Notes: a model not told the origin generated them from the letters alone. DNA of 64,000 bases from Tieghemostelium lacteum (GCA_001606155.1 LODT01000013.1:310001-374000), one strand, 5' to 3'. Shown: positions 9,489 to 19,857, numbered from the stretch's first letter. Translations and numbers: made by a program.

Positions 9489-9858
9489 TTAATCGATGTG
9501 TTTAATATCATTACTATTATTATTTCTTAGTGTAAGTTTCATATCTGCTTCATCATTTTCAAAAATGTAAAATTTTATCGGTATTGTAACCCTTTTTGGG
9601 TAAGTATTGAAAGAAATATTTAAAATGATAGAACCAAATGATTTAATTGGTTCTTTCCCGATAGTGTACGTTGATATATTATCATGTAAATTAATTTTAT
9701 TAAGGTCTATACCTTCATTGAGTAGGTTTAGTGGGATCACAATAGTGTCACTCCCTGTATCATTTAGGATATTAATTTCTTTAGATTGGTTATTAATATT
9801 TCCTTTATGGATAAAGTGTACCTTTTTAAAAAGAGAAAATGTATTATTCTTATTTACT
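9489..9858 (-). mobile_element. Retropepsin-like fragment, fossil of an LTR-type retroelement
   Basis: About 120 codons read as a retroviral-type aspartic protease. The active-site signature ILNDTGSDTIVIP is preceded by the usual beta-strand and followed by strands such as GSIILNISFN and VTIPIKFYIFEN. This fits the protease part of a Ty3/gypsy-like or related polyprotein; the exact family cannot be decided from one domain. No reverse transcriptase, integrase, gag or long terminal repeat is recognisable within several kilobases, so only a piece of the element remains and it is broken. It abuts and slightly overlaps the inverted repeat at 9852-9946. Age cannot be estimated without copies to compare. 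A protease gene taken over by the host is a less likely alternative. Confidence 0.55.
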
Positions 9859-9946
9859 TTCTAAATAAATTTAAATGTTAATTATAATACAATTGAATTT
9901 ATAAATTGTATTATAATTAACATTTTAATTTATTTAGAAAGTAAAT
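9852..9946. repeat. Near-perfect inverted repeat, 43-bp arms around a 9-bp loop
   Basis: The left arm, 9852-9894, is the reverse complement of the right arm, 9904-9946, with a single mismatch by my count. The loop is GAATTTATA. This is far longer than chance A/T palindromes elsewhere in the window. It could form a stable hairpin or cruciform. It lies directly beside the retropepsin-like fragment, so it may be a foldback element or an element terminus. Confidence 0.85.
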
Positions 9947-10342
9947 GTGTTGAGGGTATTGGTGATATATACTGTTACCAAGTCTAAGACCTTTTTGTAC
10001 AAGACTTTTACACACACTAGCAAAAAACATGTATTTTGATTATTATTACACATAGAAGGTTGTTGTCATTGAGGTAGAGACTATATAGTCATTAGTTCAT
10101 AGATCAAAATCAATTCAAAAATATGGATTTAGTGGTGGTTAATTGAATTTCCTTATGCAATTCAAATGTAAATCAAATTTATCTATTTATTATTCAAAAT
10201 TAGAGTGTATAAAAATTTAAAGATATTTTTTTATAAAATAAGTTCATAATAGGAAACCCTCCCACATTCACCTCACACCACAAGATCATTAAAATGATTT
10301 ATTTTATTTTAATTTTTTTTTTTACTTGTATAAAAATATAGC
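9947..10342. other. Intergenic stretch before the type I membrane protein gene
   Basis: A somewhat less A/T-biased part follows the inverted repeat (about 9947-10110) and has no open frame. Ordinary A/T-rich DNA with oligo-T runs, the likely promoter, leads up to the ATG at 10343. Nothing else was recognised. Confidence 0.4.
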
Positions 10343-11221
10343 ATGAAGATCAAAAATATAAGAATAACTATATTATACTTTTGTATAATATCATATGGTT
10401 CAAATGCTGCCGAATTTTGTTCTTATAAAGAAAAAGAAAGTTCATTATTAAAGGATTTATATGTAATAGGAGTTAATAATACTCTATTCAATATTGAATT
10501 TCCTAATTTTTTATTATCCAAATATAAAGAAGATTTTGAAAAACTTGGACGCAAATTAGTGGTAAAAATTAATCAATATTAATTAAAAAAATGTGAATAA
10601 AATATTAATAATTTTAAAAGCAAGGTATAAATTCTACAGATAGTATATGTACACCAATATACATTCCAGGATTTAATAGTAGTAAAAGACCAGAATTTAA
10701 AGAGAAACAAAGTACAGAATATGACTATTCTTGTGTAGTTTCAAAACCTATTAATTTTCATCAATTGTTCCTAGAACCTATTGTAATTACCACAAATAAC
10801 CAATCTTTGGTTAAACAATGCTCTTGTGTAACAGGAAAAGAAATACCTAGAGATAACCAATACATTACAGGAATTGAAGTTAAAATTATAGGTTATAAAA
10901 ATCAATTTATATATATGTAATGTATTTCTTTGTAAAAATTAATTATAATAATGTAATATTAATATAAATTCAAAAAGTAATTCGATGTCATATAATTATC
11001 ATTTTGGACAATGTCAAATTAAAACCATCTATTCAGATAGACCATTAAGAAGAAATGATACATTTAGACAAGTTTTGATTTTAGAAGAACCTTCAAACCA
11101 TTATATGTTTATTATATTGGGTGTGATATCACTTGTATTAGGACTTTTGTTAATTGGTGGATTAGCTTATTGGATCTATCATATCGTACAAAGTAGAAAA
11201 GGTTACCAACCAATTCATTGA
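10343..11221 (+). CDS. Small type I membrane protein with a LAMP-like GYQPI tail
   Basis: Three exons (10343-10561, 10621-10916, 10978-11221) fit in phase with introns of 59 and 61 nt and give 252 residues. A signal peptide (about 1-22) leads into an extracytoplasmic region of about 190 residues with several Cys, including FCSY, SICTP, YSCVV, QCSCVTG and GQCQI. One membrane helix follows (MFIILGVISLVLGLLLIGG), then a tail of about a dozen residues, VQSRKGYQPIH. The tail has a YxxPhi sorting motif preceded by Gly and placed close to the membrane, the same layout as in LAMP-type lysosomal membrane proteins. I do not recognise the luminal domain. Location in endo-lysosomes is therefore an inference from the tail alone. 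Confidence 0.8.
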
Positions 11222-11260
11222 AAATTTAGAGTGTGAAATTTTAGAATCTTTAGAAATTTC

Positions 11261-12157
11261 TTAGATTGACATTGACAATAAATATTTCTTTATATATTCA
11301 TAACTTGTAAATGTAATGACACAACTTGGTGTGACTCTGAGTAAATTTACACCCATTCCCTTATAGAGTCCTCTAATACCTTCTTCATAATAGATTTGCT
11401 TGAAATTCGACAATAATGATCCTTTGTACCTGTATGGTGAATCTGGTGAACTATCTTGTAATCGTGATCTTAAAACTTCATGTGGATATGCCACCATACT
11501 TGCAATAATCTTACTAACTGATGAGGCCACCATAATATCAATAATACTTAAATTACTCTCACTAGTCTGACTAACACCACCATCACCCAATTTCATTCTA
11601 TTCTTTTCAGCTAGAATCAATTTAAATTTCTCATAGAGAGGGAACTGCACACCTACATGTGCAATACCCAGTAGACTAGGTCCAAGACCTTTATAGAAAG
11701 CCGCAAACCCTTCTTCCTTATAGATGGATATAAAACATTGAATGATGCCAGTATACTTCCTCTGACGACCTTTCATCTCTTGCGTTATAAAACGTGTTTT
11801 CACAACCCAAATTGGGTTTGTAAAAGTTGAGTTTACAACACCTGCTCCTGCTGCTGATAAAATATGTACACTTGTTGAGTTTTGGTCGCTTCCTAAAAGA
11901 CGGGGACTGATAACCGTTTTCAAATAGTTGTAGGTTGTAAAGTATATTGCCCAACTGGGTACCAACCCTAGTAAAGTTGGTTTGAGTCCACTGTAGAGGT
12001 TCTTTACACCCCCTGGTCTTTCAATCATATTCTGTACTGTGCTAACTATCGATTTGTTTCTGTGTGATACCTGCATGGTTGTTTTTAAGACATCCAATGG
12101 TGTTGTTACTAAGCTAGATATAAATCCTGCTCCACACCCTGATATAGCTTCAATCAA
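11261..12157 (-). CDS. Mitochondrial carrier family (SLC25), NAD/folate/pyrimidine nucleotide carrier-like
   Basis: At least 298 residues with three carrier repeats. Signature motifs are TPLDVLKTTMQ, NPIWVVKTRF and YPHEVLRSRLQD, each followed by the usual glycine patch (NLYSGLKPTLLG, AFYKGLGPSLLG, GLYKGMGVNLLR). The W in the second repeat and the PHE/R form of the third match the branch containing SLC25A32, SLC25A33/36 and yeast NAD carriers; I cannot choose among these substrates. The annotated left edge of the protein uses a TTG at 12157. The frame continues to an acceptor-like AG at 12183, so a short upstream exon carrying the ATG is likely but was not found. It faces away from the Rab geranylgeranyltransferase gene. 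Expected location is the inner mitochondrial membrane. Confidence 0.85.
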   Translation of the reverse strand: MIEAISGCGAGFISSLVTTPLDVLKTTMQVSHRNKSIVSTVQNMIERPGGVKNLYSGLKPTLLGLVPSWAIYFTTYNYLKTVISPRLLGSDQNSTSVHILSAAGAGVVNSTFTNPIWVVKTRFITQEMKGRQRKYTGIIQCFISIYKEEGFAAFYKGLGPSLLGIAHVGVQFPLYEKFKLILAEKNRMKLGDGGVSQTSESNLSIIDIMVASSVSKIIASMVAYPHEVLRSRLQDSSPDSPYRYKGSLLSNFKQIYYEEGIRGLYKGMGVNLLRVTPSCVITFTSYEYIKKYLLSMSI

Positions 12158-12182
12158 TTTAGGGTGGGTTTTATTTGTACTC

Positions 12183-12532
12183 CTATAATAGTAAATAAAT
12201 ATCCCATCATATAATTTAATAATGAATAAATAATTATTAGAATGACAAAAGGTTGAAATAAGAAATTATTATTATTCTGTGAAAATTTTACATTTCATTT
12301 ATTTCCTTGATATGATTAAAACGATAACACGAAAGAGAAATAAAAAAAATGTTTCTCTATTTTCAAATTTCCCCTTCTTTCATAAATATTTTTTTTTAAT
12401 TTTTCATTTCTAAAATCATCATTTTTACATCATAGAATAGATTAAAAGTAAAGTTTTAAATTCTACCCAATTCTTATGATGCCATTTTTTCAGAATTGTA
12501 TATATTAATATAAGAACTTATTGTGTACAGAA
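12183..12532. other. Divergent intergenic region, carrier / RabGGTB
   Basis: About 350 bp. It probably contains the missing first exon of the carrier gene as well as both promoters. Only A/T-rich DNA and short frames are visible. Confidence 0.4.
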
Positions 12533-13498
12533 ATGACAGATAATCAACTTTTAAAGGAAAAACATGTAGAATATATAATAAATTTAGATAAGAAAAAAGA
12601 AGATTTTGAATATTGGGTTACTGAACATTTAAGGATGAATGGAATGTATTGGGGATTATCTGCATTGTCTATTTTGAATAGTATTGATAAAATGAATAAA
12701 GAGGAGACTATTGAATGGGTATTGTCATGTCAGCAACCAAATGGTGGATTTTCAGGAAACAATCAACATGATGATCATTTGTTATCTACACTCTCTGCAG
12801 TACAGATTCTATTGCAATTCGATGCTTTAGATAGACTGAATATCGATGCAGTTGTAGATTATGTAGTATCTTTACAACAACCTGATGGATCCTTTTTTGG
12901 AGATCGTTGGGGTGAGGTAGATACAAGATTCACTTATTGTGCAGTATCTATTCTCTCACTACTAAACAAATTGGATAAGATTAATCAAGATAAAGTTGTG
13001 GAATTTATTGGAAAATGTAGAAATTTTGATGGTGGATATGGGTGTCTACCAGGTGCTGAGTCACATGCAGGTCAGACATTTACATGTATAGGAACACTGG
13101 CAATATTACACAGATTACATGAAATAGATATAGATACCATTGGTTGGTGGCTTTGTGAAAGACAGTTACCAAATGGTGGTTTAAATGGTAGACCTGAAAA
13201 GAGTTCAGATGTATGTTATAGTTGGTGGGTACTTTCATCTCTATCTGCTATTGATAGATTACATTGGATAGACCAAGATAAACTCAGATCCTATATTATA
13301 GACTGTCAAGATCAAGAAACTGGTGGAATTGCTGATAAACCTCAAGATTTACCAGATGTTTTTCATACATTTTTTGGACTTTGTGGTCTCTCCCTCATGG
13401 GTTACTACAATTTAGAACACATTGACCCTGTATATGCTTTACCAACAAAAACACTTAGAAAACTAAAACATTTAAATTTAACTTGGAATAAACATTAA
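12533..13498 (+). CDS. rabggtB: Rab geranylgeranyltransferase subunit beta
   Basis: A single-exon gene of 321 residues; I use the ATG at 12533 (MTDNQLLKEKHVEYI). This is the catalytic beta subunit that attaches geranylgeranyl groups to Rab C-termini together with the alpha subunit and REP. The chain is a series of QQP(N/D)G-type alpha-alpha barrel repeats: QQPNGGFSGN, QQPDGSFFGD, RNFDGGYGCLPGAESHAG, RQLPNGGLNGRPEK. The zinc ligands are in place: Asp226 and Cys228 in SSDVCYSWW and His278 in PDVFHTFFG. Length matches the roughly 330-residue family norm. The absence of the longer insertions of farnesyltransferase or GGTase-I beta supports the Rab assignment. It acts in the cytosol. Confidence 0.95.
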   Translation: MTDNQLLKEKHVEYIINLDKKKEDFEYWVTEHLRMNGMYWGLSALSILNSIDKMNKEETIEWVLSCQQPNGGFSGNNQHDDHLLSTLSAVQILLQFDALDRLNIDAVVDYVVSLQQPDGSFFGDRWGEVDTRFTYCAVSILSLLNKLDKINQDKVVEFIGKCRNFDGGYGCLPGAESHAGQTFTCIGTLAILHRLHEIDIDTIGWWLCERQLPNGGLNGRPEKSSDVCYSWWVLSSLSAIDRLHWIDQDKLRSYIIDCQDQETGGIADKPQDLPDVFHTFFGLCGLSLMGYYNLEHIDPVYALPTKTLRKLKHLNLTWNKH

Positions 13499-13821
13499 AA
13501 TATTTCATACTAAACAAGACACCCCAAATTATCAATTTTTAAAATTTGGTAAGTTCAAATTAAAATTCCAATTGGCTTAAAGGGTGATAAAGAATATCTT
13601 CAAGTAGCTATTGCATTTCAGAATACGATACATATTTTTTTGTTTTTTTTTAAAAAAAGAGGGGTGGCGAAGTGAATGAATCTAAAGAAAGAAATACGAA
13701 GTGGGTGTTAGTATGGGGGGAGTGGTATTCAATTATTCTATTATTTACAAAATCTAAGTTTTTTTTTTTTATTAATCTTAAATAAATTTAGATCATTATA
13801 TAATTAAAATTTCAGAAAAAT
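13499..13821. other. Intergenic region, RabGGTB to ZIP gene
   Basis: About 320 bp with a G-rich patch around 13660-13730 (GGGGTGGCG, GGGGGGAGTGG) that is unusual for this DNA, then T-rich sequence leading to the next ATG. No coding frame or RNA gene was recognised. Confidence 0.4.
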
Positions 13822-14856
13822 ATGAATTCACTAATAACTATAAAAATAATATCCACAATATTATTATTTATAGTTAGTTTTGCAAGTGGAATAATACCAT
13901 ACTTTTTTAGGAATATAAATAATGCTTCTAGATATTTGTCATTGTGTAATACCTTTGCAGGTGGAGTTTTCTTTGGTGCTGGTCTTTTACATTTATTTGC
14001 AGATGCCAATTCTGAATTGGAAAAATATAATTTAAAGTATAATTATCCATTATCGTATGTATTTATTTTTTATAAAGTATACACTATTGTAAATACTAAT
14101 TAAAAAATATAGGACATTATGTTTATGTTTTGGATTTTTATTTACATTATTCCTAGAATTGGTAGTTAATGAAGTATTATCAAAGTATGAAAAAAATTCA
14201 CAAAATACAGAGTATTTCGAAACTATAAGAGAAGAGGATCCAATATCACCAAAAACCAATAAGAATATTAATAATAGTGAAACCCAAAAGATACTTTTAA
14301 TTCATAGTCATGACCAAAAACCAAAATCCAAAAATAGTTTAGTAATACCAATATTGCTGGTAGTCGCATTATCAATACATTCATTATTCGAAGGACTTGC
14401 AATGGGGGTTCAAACATCTCAACTATTAGTTATAGATATCCTCATTGCTATATTTTCACATAAATTATTGGCATCTTTTGCCTTAGGAGTTAGTATTATA
14501 ACAAATTCTCCAAATGGAAATGTGTATGTACCTCAAAAATTATAAAACATAATTTCATAAATTATTTTAACCTTTATTTTATCAATATTAGGTCAATATA
14601 TAAATTGTCAATTTTAATATTTATATTTTCATTATCATCACCAATTGGTAGTATAATTGGTTTACTGATAGTTGGTGTAGCAGGTTCAATTACACCACCT
14701 ATATTACAGGGAATAGCTAGTGGAACTTTTTTATATATTTCAATGGTAGAGATTATACCAAAAGAATTAAATCATCAAAGTAGAGATATAATTTGGAAAT
14801 CTATATTATTATTACTAGGTTTTGGTGGTATGGCAATTGTGGCAATATGGGTATAA
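13822..14856 (+). CDS. ZIP family zinc/iron transporter
   Basis: Three exons (13822-14054, 14113-14523, 14592-14856), with GTATGT donors at both introns, give 302 residues. The layout is that of a ZIP transporter: three N-terminal helices including NTFAGGVFFGAGLLHLFADA, a variable loop with a HSHD stretch, then helices 4 and 5 carrying metal-site motifs HSLFEGLAMG and SHKLLASFALG. The C-terminus has SPIGSIIGLLI, a Gly-rich helix (GIASGTFLYISMVEIIPKE) and a final helix. ZIP proteins import zinc or iron into the cytosol from outside or from vesicles. Dictyostelids have several (znt genes); I cannot assign this to one of them. Confidence 0.93.
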
Positions 14857-14957
14857 GTGCTCCACCATTCATTAACCCTGTTTTCCGATAACATTAGTAA
14901 ACTTTAAAATTTAAAGTAAAATAATTATTGTTTATTCAATTATATTTGTAATGATTT

Positions 14958-16048
14958 TTAAAATAGATACAATTGCATTATTTGTGATAAAAAGTTAAAT
15001 AGGAAACCATTAAAGAATATTTTTATACCATGTGATTGGTAGAGTAAATGTGCTAATTGTACTAATGATTTTGCGTCTTTTGGTTCTAAAAATAACTGAT
15101 TGAGATAGTGTGCTTTCAATACAGTTAATGGTGTTAAAAGTGTTGCTAAAAATAGTGATCCTATGATTCCTGGTGGACTGTTGATATACTGAAGTGAACG
15201 TTTACCTATATTTCTTAAAGTGTAACCTTGTGTATCATATTCATTTTTTGGTAAATCTGGAATGTATGCAGTCTTTAACTTGAATTTGAGATGAAAAAGT
15301 GCATGATTCATTAGAATAAACATTGGTCCACCATAATATAGTTTAGTAAATATAGAAATTGGATCTATATTTTTAAAAATGAGTTGCGGGAAAATTGATT
15401 GTTTTGGTAATGCAATTATAGTTTTAAAAACTCTTTGGTAGGTAGCTTGTGGGTTACTGGCCATCAGCGAAAATACCAGATTGAATGGATAGAAAACTAT
15501 AGGTTTCAGATCTCTACCAATTTTTGATGAAGAACCACCTCCTACTAATGCTTGAAGTAGATATAAACCACGACCTCTAAACATTGACATGTAACCTTGA
15601 GATGAAACAAATCTTATAGAACCAACAATAGATAGAGGTTGAAATGTGTATGCACAAGCATAGTTTAGATTTTCAAAAGTAAATCTTAGAAATGTTGCAA
15701 GTATTCCATAGATTGTGTCGTCAGCTCTCATCATTGACTCTTTTTTACCATGTGGGTACATGGATGTATCATAAAAGTGTTTAAGCCTAGGGTTGGTCAG
15801 AATCTTGTATCCCAAATTATACTATGTACACACTAGTGTTAACAAGTTTTCTTCATGTCTCTATCTATCAATCTAATGATTCAAAGTGTTTTTCATACCT
15901 TTTGGTCAGTGTAAAGTCTAACTAGATTCACTTTTTGCTGAACACTATTAATATCAGAAGTGTACTCAATTCCTAGATAATCTTTATAAACATCTTGGTT
16001 TTCAACTTGTGCTAAAATTTCAATTTCTTCATAAGTTGGATCTGACAT
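14958..16048 (-). CDS. Degenerate mitochondrial-carrier-like membrane protein, tandem copy A
   Basis: Exon 1 (16048-15899) and exon 2 (15821-14958), joined by a 77-nt intron, give 337 residues. After an acidic N-terminus (MSDPTYEEIEILAQ) come helices and repeat fragments reminiscent of SLC25 carriers: SSQGYMSMFRGRGLYLLQA, ATLLTPLTVLKAHYLNQLF and QSHGIKIFFNGFLFNFL. The canonical PxDxxKxR motif is reduced to PLTVLKAHY, and the other two repeats have lost it. The neighbouring gene at 16177-17260 has the same exon structure and matching blocks, so the pair arose by tandem duplication. This eroded form is seen in outer-membrane or peroxisomal carrier relatives such as the Ugo1/SLC25A46 and MTCH types; assignment to any of them is inference. 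Confidence 0.75.
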
Positions 16049-16176
16049 TATTTCAACATTAAAAAGTGTTATTCTAAAATGATACAAAAATAAAAAATTT
16101 AATTTTACCCACAGTTAAAAATCAATGATCTTCACTAGATTAATATTTATTATAAGTCATTGAAGATTATATATCT

Positions 16177-17260
16177 TTAGTAGAAATATAATTGTAACAT
16201 TTGCTTGAAAAAATTAAAGATAAAACCATTGAAAAATATCTTAATTCCGTGTGTTTGATATAGTGATTGGGCTAATTGATAGAGTGATTTTCTACTATCT
16301 TCATTCAGTAGTAGTTGATTGAAATAATTAGATTTTAGAACATAAATAGGGTTTGTAATGGCAGCTAATGCAAGAGAGGTTGCAATTCCTTTTGGACTGA
16401 AAATAAATTCTCTTGATTTTTTGTAAATTCCTCTTAGTGTATATGATGTACTGTCATCTTGCAAATCAGGTAAATCCTTAATAAAATATGACTTTACATA
16501 TTTTGGATAGTATAGAAATGCTAGATCTGGTAGTATAAAATAACCCATACCATAAAATAGATTTTTGAAAATATTTATAATATCAAAACTCTTAAATACC
16601 AATTGTGGTATTAAAGATCGTTTTGGAAGTTGTACTATTATATTAAATAGTTCTTTAAGTCGTAAATTCATATTGTTTGTTAAAAGTGTGGTGAGAAGAT
16701 TTTCAGGATGATTCCAAATTGCTAGATAAAGTCCTTTTTGAAGGTACAAACTGACAGGTGCCCAAAGGAGGAATATTTCACTACCTCTGAATATGGATTT
16801 GATTCCTTGTGATTTTACATAACTCAAAGGCCCTAGAATTCCAAGTGGTCTTTGGGCAAATGAGCTGACATGTGTAAGATTATCAAATGTATAGTATAAC
16901 ATAACAGACATGAATCCTGTGATACTAGTTTCTAAAGTTTCAGGAAACCCACGATCCAATTCACCTTTTGGATACATATATTTATCATAAATATATTTTA
17001 ATCTGACATTGGTTAGAATGGTATATGCAAAAAGATACTTTTTGTAAATTTATATGTTTATATAATTAGATATTTGTATAAAGAAGAAATGAAGATATCG
17101 TGGTGTTTCATACATTTTGATCATTTTGAAATTTATTCATTTTTACAGATTTTTGAACTGCTACGATATCCTCGGTATAAGGGATATCTAATACTAAATA
17201 TAAATCTACATTTTGAACTTGGCTTAAAAGGTCAATTTCCGCTTGTTGAATGTATGACAT
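16177..17260 (-). CDS. Degenerate mitochondrial-carrier-like membrane protein, tandem copy B
   Basis: Exon 1 (17260-17114) and exon 2 (17037-16177), with a 76-nt intron, give 335 residues. It is a paralogue of the gene at 14958-16048. Matching pairs include MSYIQQAEIDLLSQVQN with MSDPTYEEIEILAQVEN, YTILTNVRLKYIYDKYMYP with YKILTNPRLKHFYDTSMYP, LPKRSLIPQLVFK with LPKQSIFPQLIFK, and HGIKIFFNGFIFNF with HGIKIFFNGFLFNF. Intron position and phase are identical. The carrier motif in its last repeat reads NPIYVLKSNYFNQLLL. Divergence is large apart from the C-terminal third, so the duplication is not recent. Function is unknown; a mitochondrial membrane location is only inferred from the carrier resemblance. 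Confidence 0.75.
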
Positions 17261-17476
17261 TATTAATAAGTTGCTTTTATTAAAATAAAAAAAAATTTTT
17301 TATAAATCGATGAGATCATTGATATTTTCTCACTAATCCATCAATTTTTAAAAAACCCAACAGATTTTTTTTATCTAAAAAAACAATAGGTTTATTTTTG
17401 TAAAGTAGATTGGGAAAGTTTGTTGTTTTTGTTGTTTTAAAGATAAAGTTATACAGATAGAAAGAGAGGGAAAAAT

Positions 17477-19681
17477 ATGAAGAAAATAAATCAAGTGAAA
17501 TTCTCTATGAAAGAGAAGATTTATAAGAAGGAATCATTAACTAATGTACCAGATTATAAAACTAATACAAAATCATTGAATGAGATTAAAGATCATTCAA
17601 AAGAGATACTAAATAAAATGGCAAAACAGACTAAACATAATCAGGCATTGATTGAAGACAATGCAGCACTGGGTGAGAATCTAGTTGACTTTGGCACATG
17701 GTATCAAAATGAAGGTAATTGCACAGCACTAGGAAACACTTTGAGAACATTTGGTGATTTGATGATTCAAATGGAAGTCTGTAGATCAAAATTAAATATA
17801 GCAACTACCAGTAGATTCTCAGAACCTCTACAAGAGTTTCTAAAGAATGATCTAAAGGATGCATTTTTGGCCAAATCACGTTATGATAAATTTAGAATCT
17901 CATTTGATGCAGCTTCAGAACAGTTTAAATCACTAAGAAAGAAACAGTCAACTTCACCTGACAAATTGGCTGAATCAGAGGACTATCTCAATCAAGTTAC
18001 ACAAGAGTTCTCAGAGGTTGCTAACGAATCACTATTTCAAATGGAAGATGTAATTGACCGTTTCAATCTAGACACATTTGATAGAGTTTATGATAGCATT
18101 AAACTCTATCAAGACTATTTTCAACGTGGACTTGAGGTCATAAACAACATCTTACCTGATATGGAACAACACAAAAATTCCATTCAAAAAGTAAAATTAA
18201 ATATCTCTGAAAAACTCAAAAAAAGAATGGAATCTCCAGTGGTTTTTGAGAGACAACCACCTAGAGCACTTAATACCAGTAGCAACAGTTCACCAAATAC
18301 ATCTAATACACCATCAGTTTCCGCACCAACTACCAACAGTGCACATAAGATCTTTGGTCTACCACTTTCAGTGGTAGTAGAGAGAGAAGGTAGAACCATA
18401 CCTTTGGTCATTGAAAAAACCATTGAATATCTTGAAGCTCAAGGATTGGACCAAGAGGGTATTTTCAGAGTCTCTCCAAATCAAAAGTACCTAACAGAGC
18501 TCAAAGCCAATATCAACAGTTCCAGTAATGTTAATGGTGCTGTATTTATAACCTCTTGTGATGATCCCCACATCATTAGTGCATTCTTAAAGAGCTATCT
18601 AAGAGAACTGCCTATCCCCATTATAACATTTGACATTTACAAACCATTGGTAAAACTTGCATTGACATCTATGGATGCCAAAGATAATGAAAAGGCACAA
18701 ACCTGCCAATCAATTTCACAACTCTTACAAACTTTACCAACAAGTAATTTGGCATTAACCAAATCCCTTTTAGGTCTACTCTACAAAATCTGTCAAAATT
18801 CACAAATTAACAAAATGACAGCAAGTAATCTTGCTGTGGTATTGGCACCTAATATCCTATATCCCAAGAACATGGATATCCAAGCTATAAGTGACAGTAA
18901 CTCTACTCTAGACTTTTTAATTAAAAATTATATTTCAATTTTTCAAGATATAAAAACACCACAATCATCAACACCAACGGTTTCTAATGGTAGCACAACG
19001 TCACAACCAACACCACCAAAACTACCAAATAGACCTCAAACTATAGTTTTTAAATCAGCACCTGTATTACCTTCAACTCCATTACCTCCAACTCCAACTA
19101 GTAGTAATAATAATAAACCATTACCTTCACAACCAACTGCAAACCCTAAAAGACTATCCAATTCCGGTAGTATCTTACCACCAACTGGAATTAGTCCAAT
19201 AATTACATCATCACTTTCCAACTCAGGTTCATCATCCCCTCTATCATCTTCATCTTCATCCGTTTTACCTGGTAAACCTATAAGTAACAGAGCATCTATA
19301 TACATGCAAAATATACAACAAAATCAAGTAAGTCCTAGTCTACCTCCTAAACCATCACCTTCATCTACAAGAAAAAGTAACCCATCAAGTACTAATACTT
19401 CACCTAATGTCAGTTCCAATAATCTACCAACAAATAACAGAAATTTACCTCCAACACCTCCTTCATCGTTATCATCATCATTTTCATCAACATCTTCTGT
19501 ATCTTCCAATTCATCATCTTCAACACCAAGTAAAAGACCTCAAGGTATATTTGTAACACCAGGAACCACCACAATCTATAACGATGGTTCAAAAATAACT
19601 TATAATCTACTAGATGATTCTGTAGCTCTAACTGAAAATCATGGCAATTTTAACGAAGATGATGACTTAATACAATGGTAA
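17477..19681 (+). CDS. BAR-domain RhoGAP with proline/serine-rich tail
   Basis: A single-exon gene of 734 residues. An N-terminal BAR-like helical region (about 20-255) shows typical blocks such as TKHNQALIEDNAALGENLVDFGTW and FRISFDAASEQFKSLRKKQ. A linker leads to a RhoGAP domain (about 290-480) beginning IFGLPLSVVVEREGR, with the arginine finger in EGIFRVSPNQ near residue 330 and the later KMTASNLAVVLAPNILY block. The last 250 residues are Ser/Pro/Asn-rich with PPLPNRPQ- and PSLPPKPSP-type sites able to bind SH3 domains. It should bind curved membranes and switch off Rac or Rho GTPases. The partner could be an SH3 protein such as the F-BAR-SH3 protein at 46045-47706, but that is speculation. 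Confidence 0.9.
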   Translation: MKKINQVKFSMKEKIYKKESLTNVPDYKTNTKSLNEIKDHSKEILNKMAKQTKHNQALIEDNAALGENLVDFGTWYQNEGNCTALGNTLRTFGDLMIQMEVCRSKLNIATTSRFSEPLQEFLKNDLKDAFLAKSRYDKFRISFDAASEQFKSLRKKQSTSPDKLAESEDYLNQVTQEFSEVANESLFQMEDVIDRFNLDTFDRVYDSIKLYQDYFQRGLEVINNILPDMEQHKNSIQKVKLNISEKLKKRMESPVVFERQPPRALNTSSNSSPNTSNTPSVSAPTTNSAHKIFGLPLSVVVEREGRTIPLVIEKTIEYLEAQGLDQEGIFRVSPNQKYLTELKANINSSSNVNGAVFITSCDDPHIISAFLKSYLRELPIPIITFDIYKPLVKLALTSMDAKDNEKAQTCQSISQLLQTLPTSNLALTKSLLGLLYKICQNSQINKMTASNLAVVLAPNILYPKNMDIQAISDSNSTLDFLIKNYISIFQDIKTPQSSTPTVSNGSTTSQPTPPKLPNRPQTIVFKSAPVLPSTPLPPTPTSSNNNKPLPSQPTANPKRLSNSGSILPPTGISPIITSSLSNSGSSSPLSSSSSSVLPGKPISNRASIYMQNIQQNQVSPSLPPKPSPSSTRKSNPSSTNTSPNVSSNNLPTNNRNLPPTPPSSLSSSFSSTSSVSSNSSSSTPSKRPQGIFVTPGTTTIYNDGSKITYNLLDDSVALTENHGNFNEDDDLIQW

Positions 19682-19857
19682 ATTCATATTTTACAAATAC
19701 TATTATTTAATCTATTTAAACTCTTAAAAACACAAATTGTATTTTTCAAAAAACTTAAACTAATAAAGTCAGACCCAAAACAACAATGATAAAATATTTA
19801 TTTATTTACAAGACTATGTACATTCGATATTCTGTTGTTGTCAATTGGTATGTTTGA

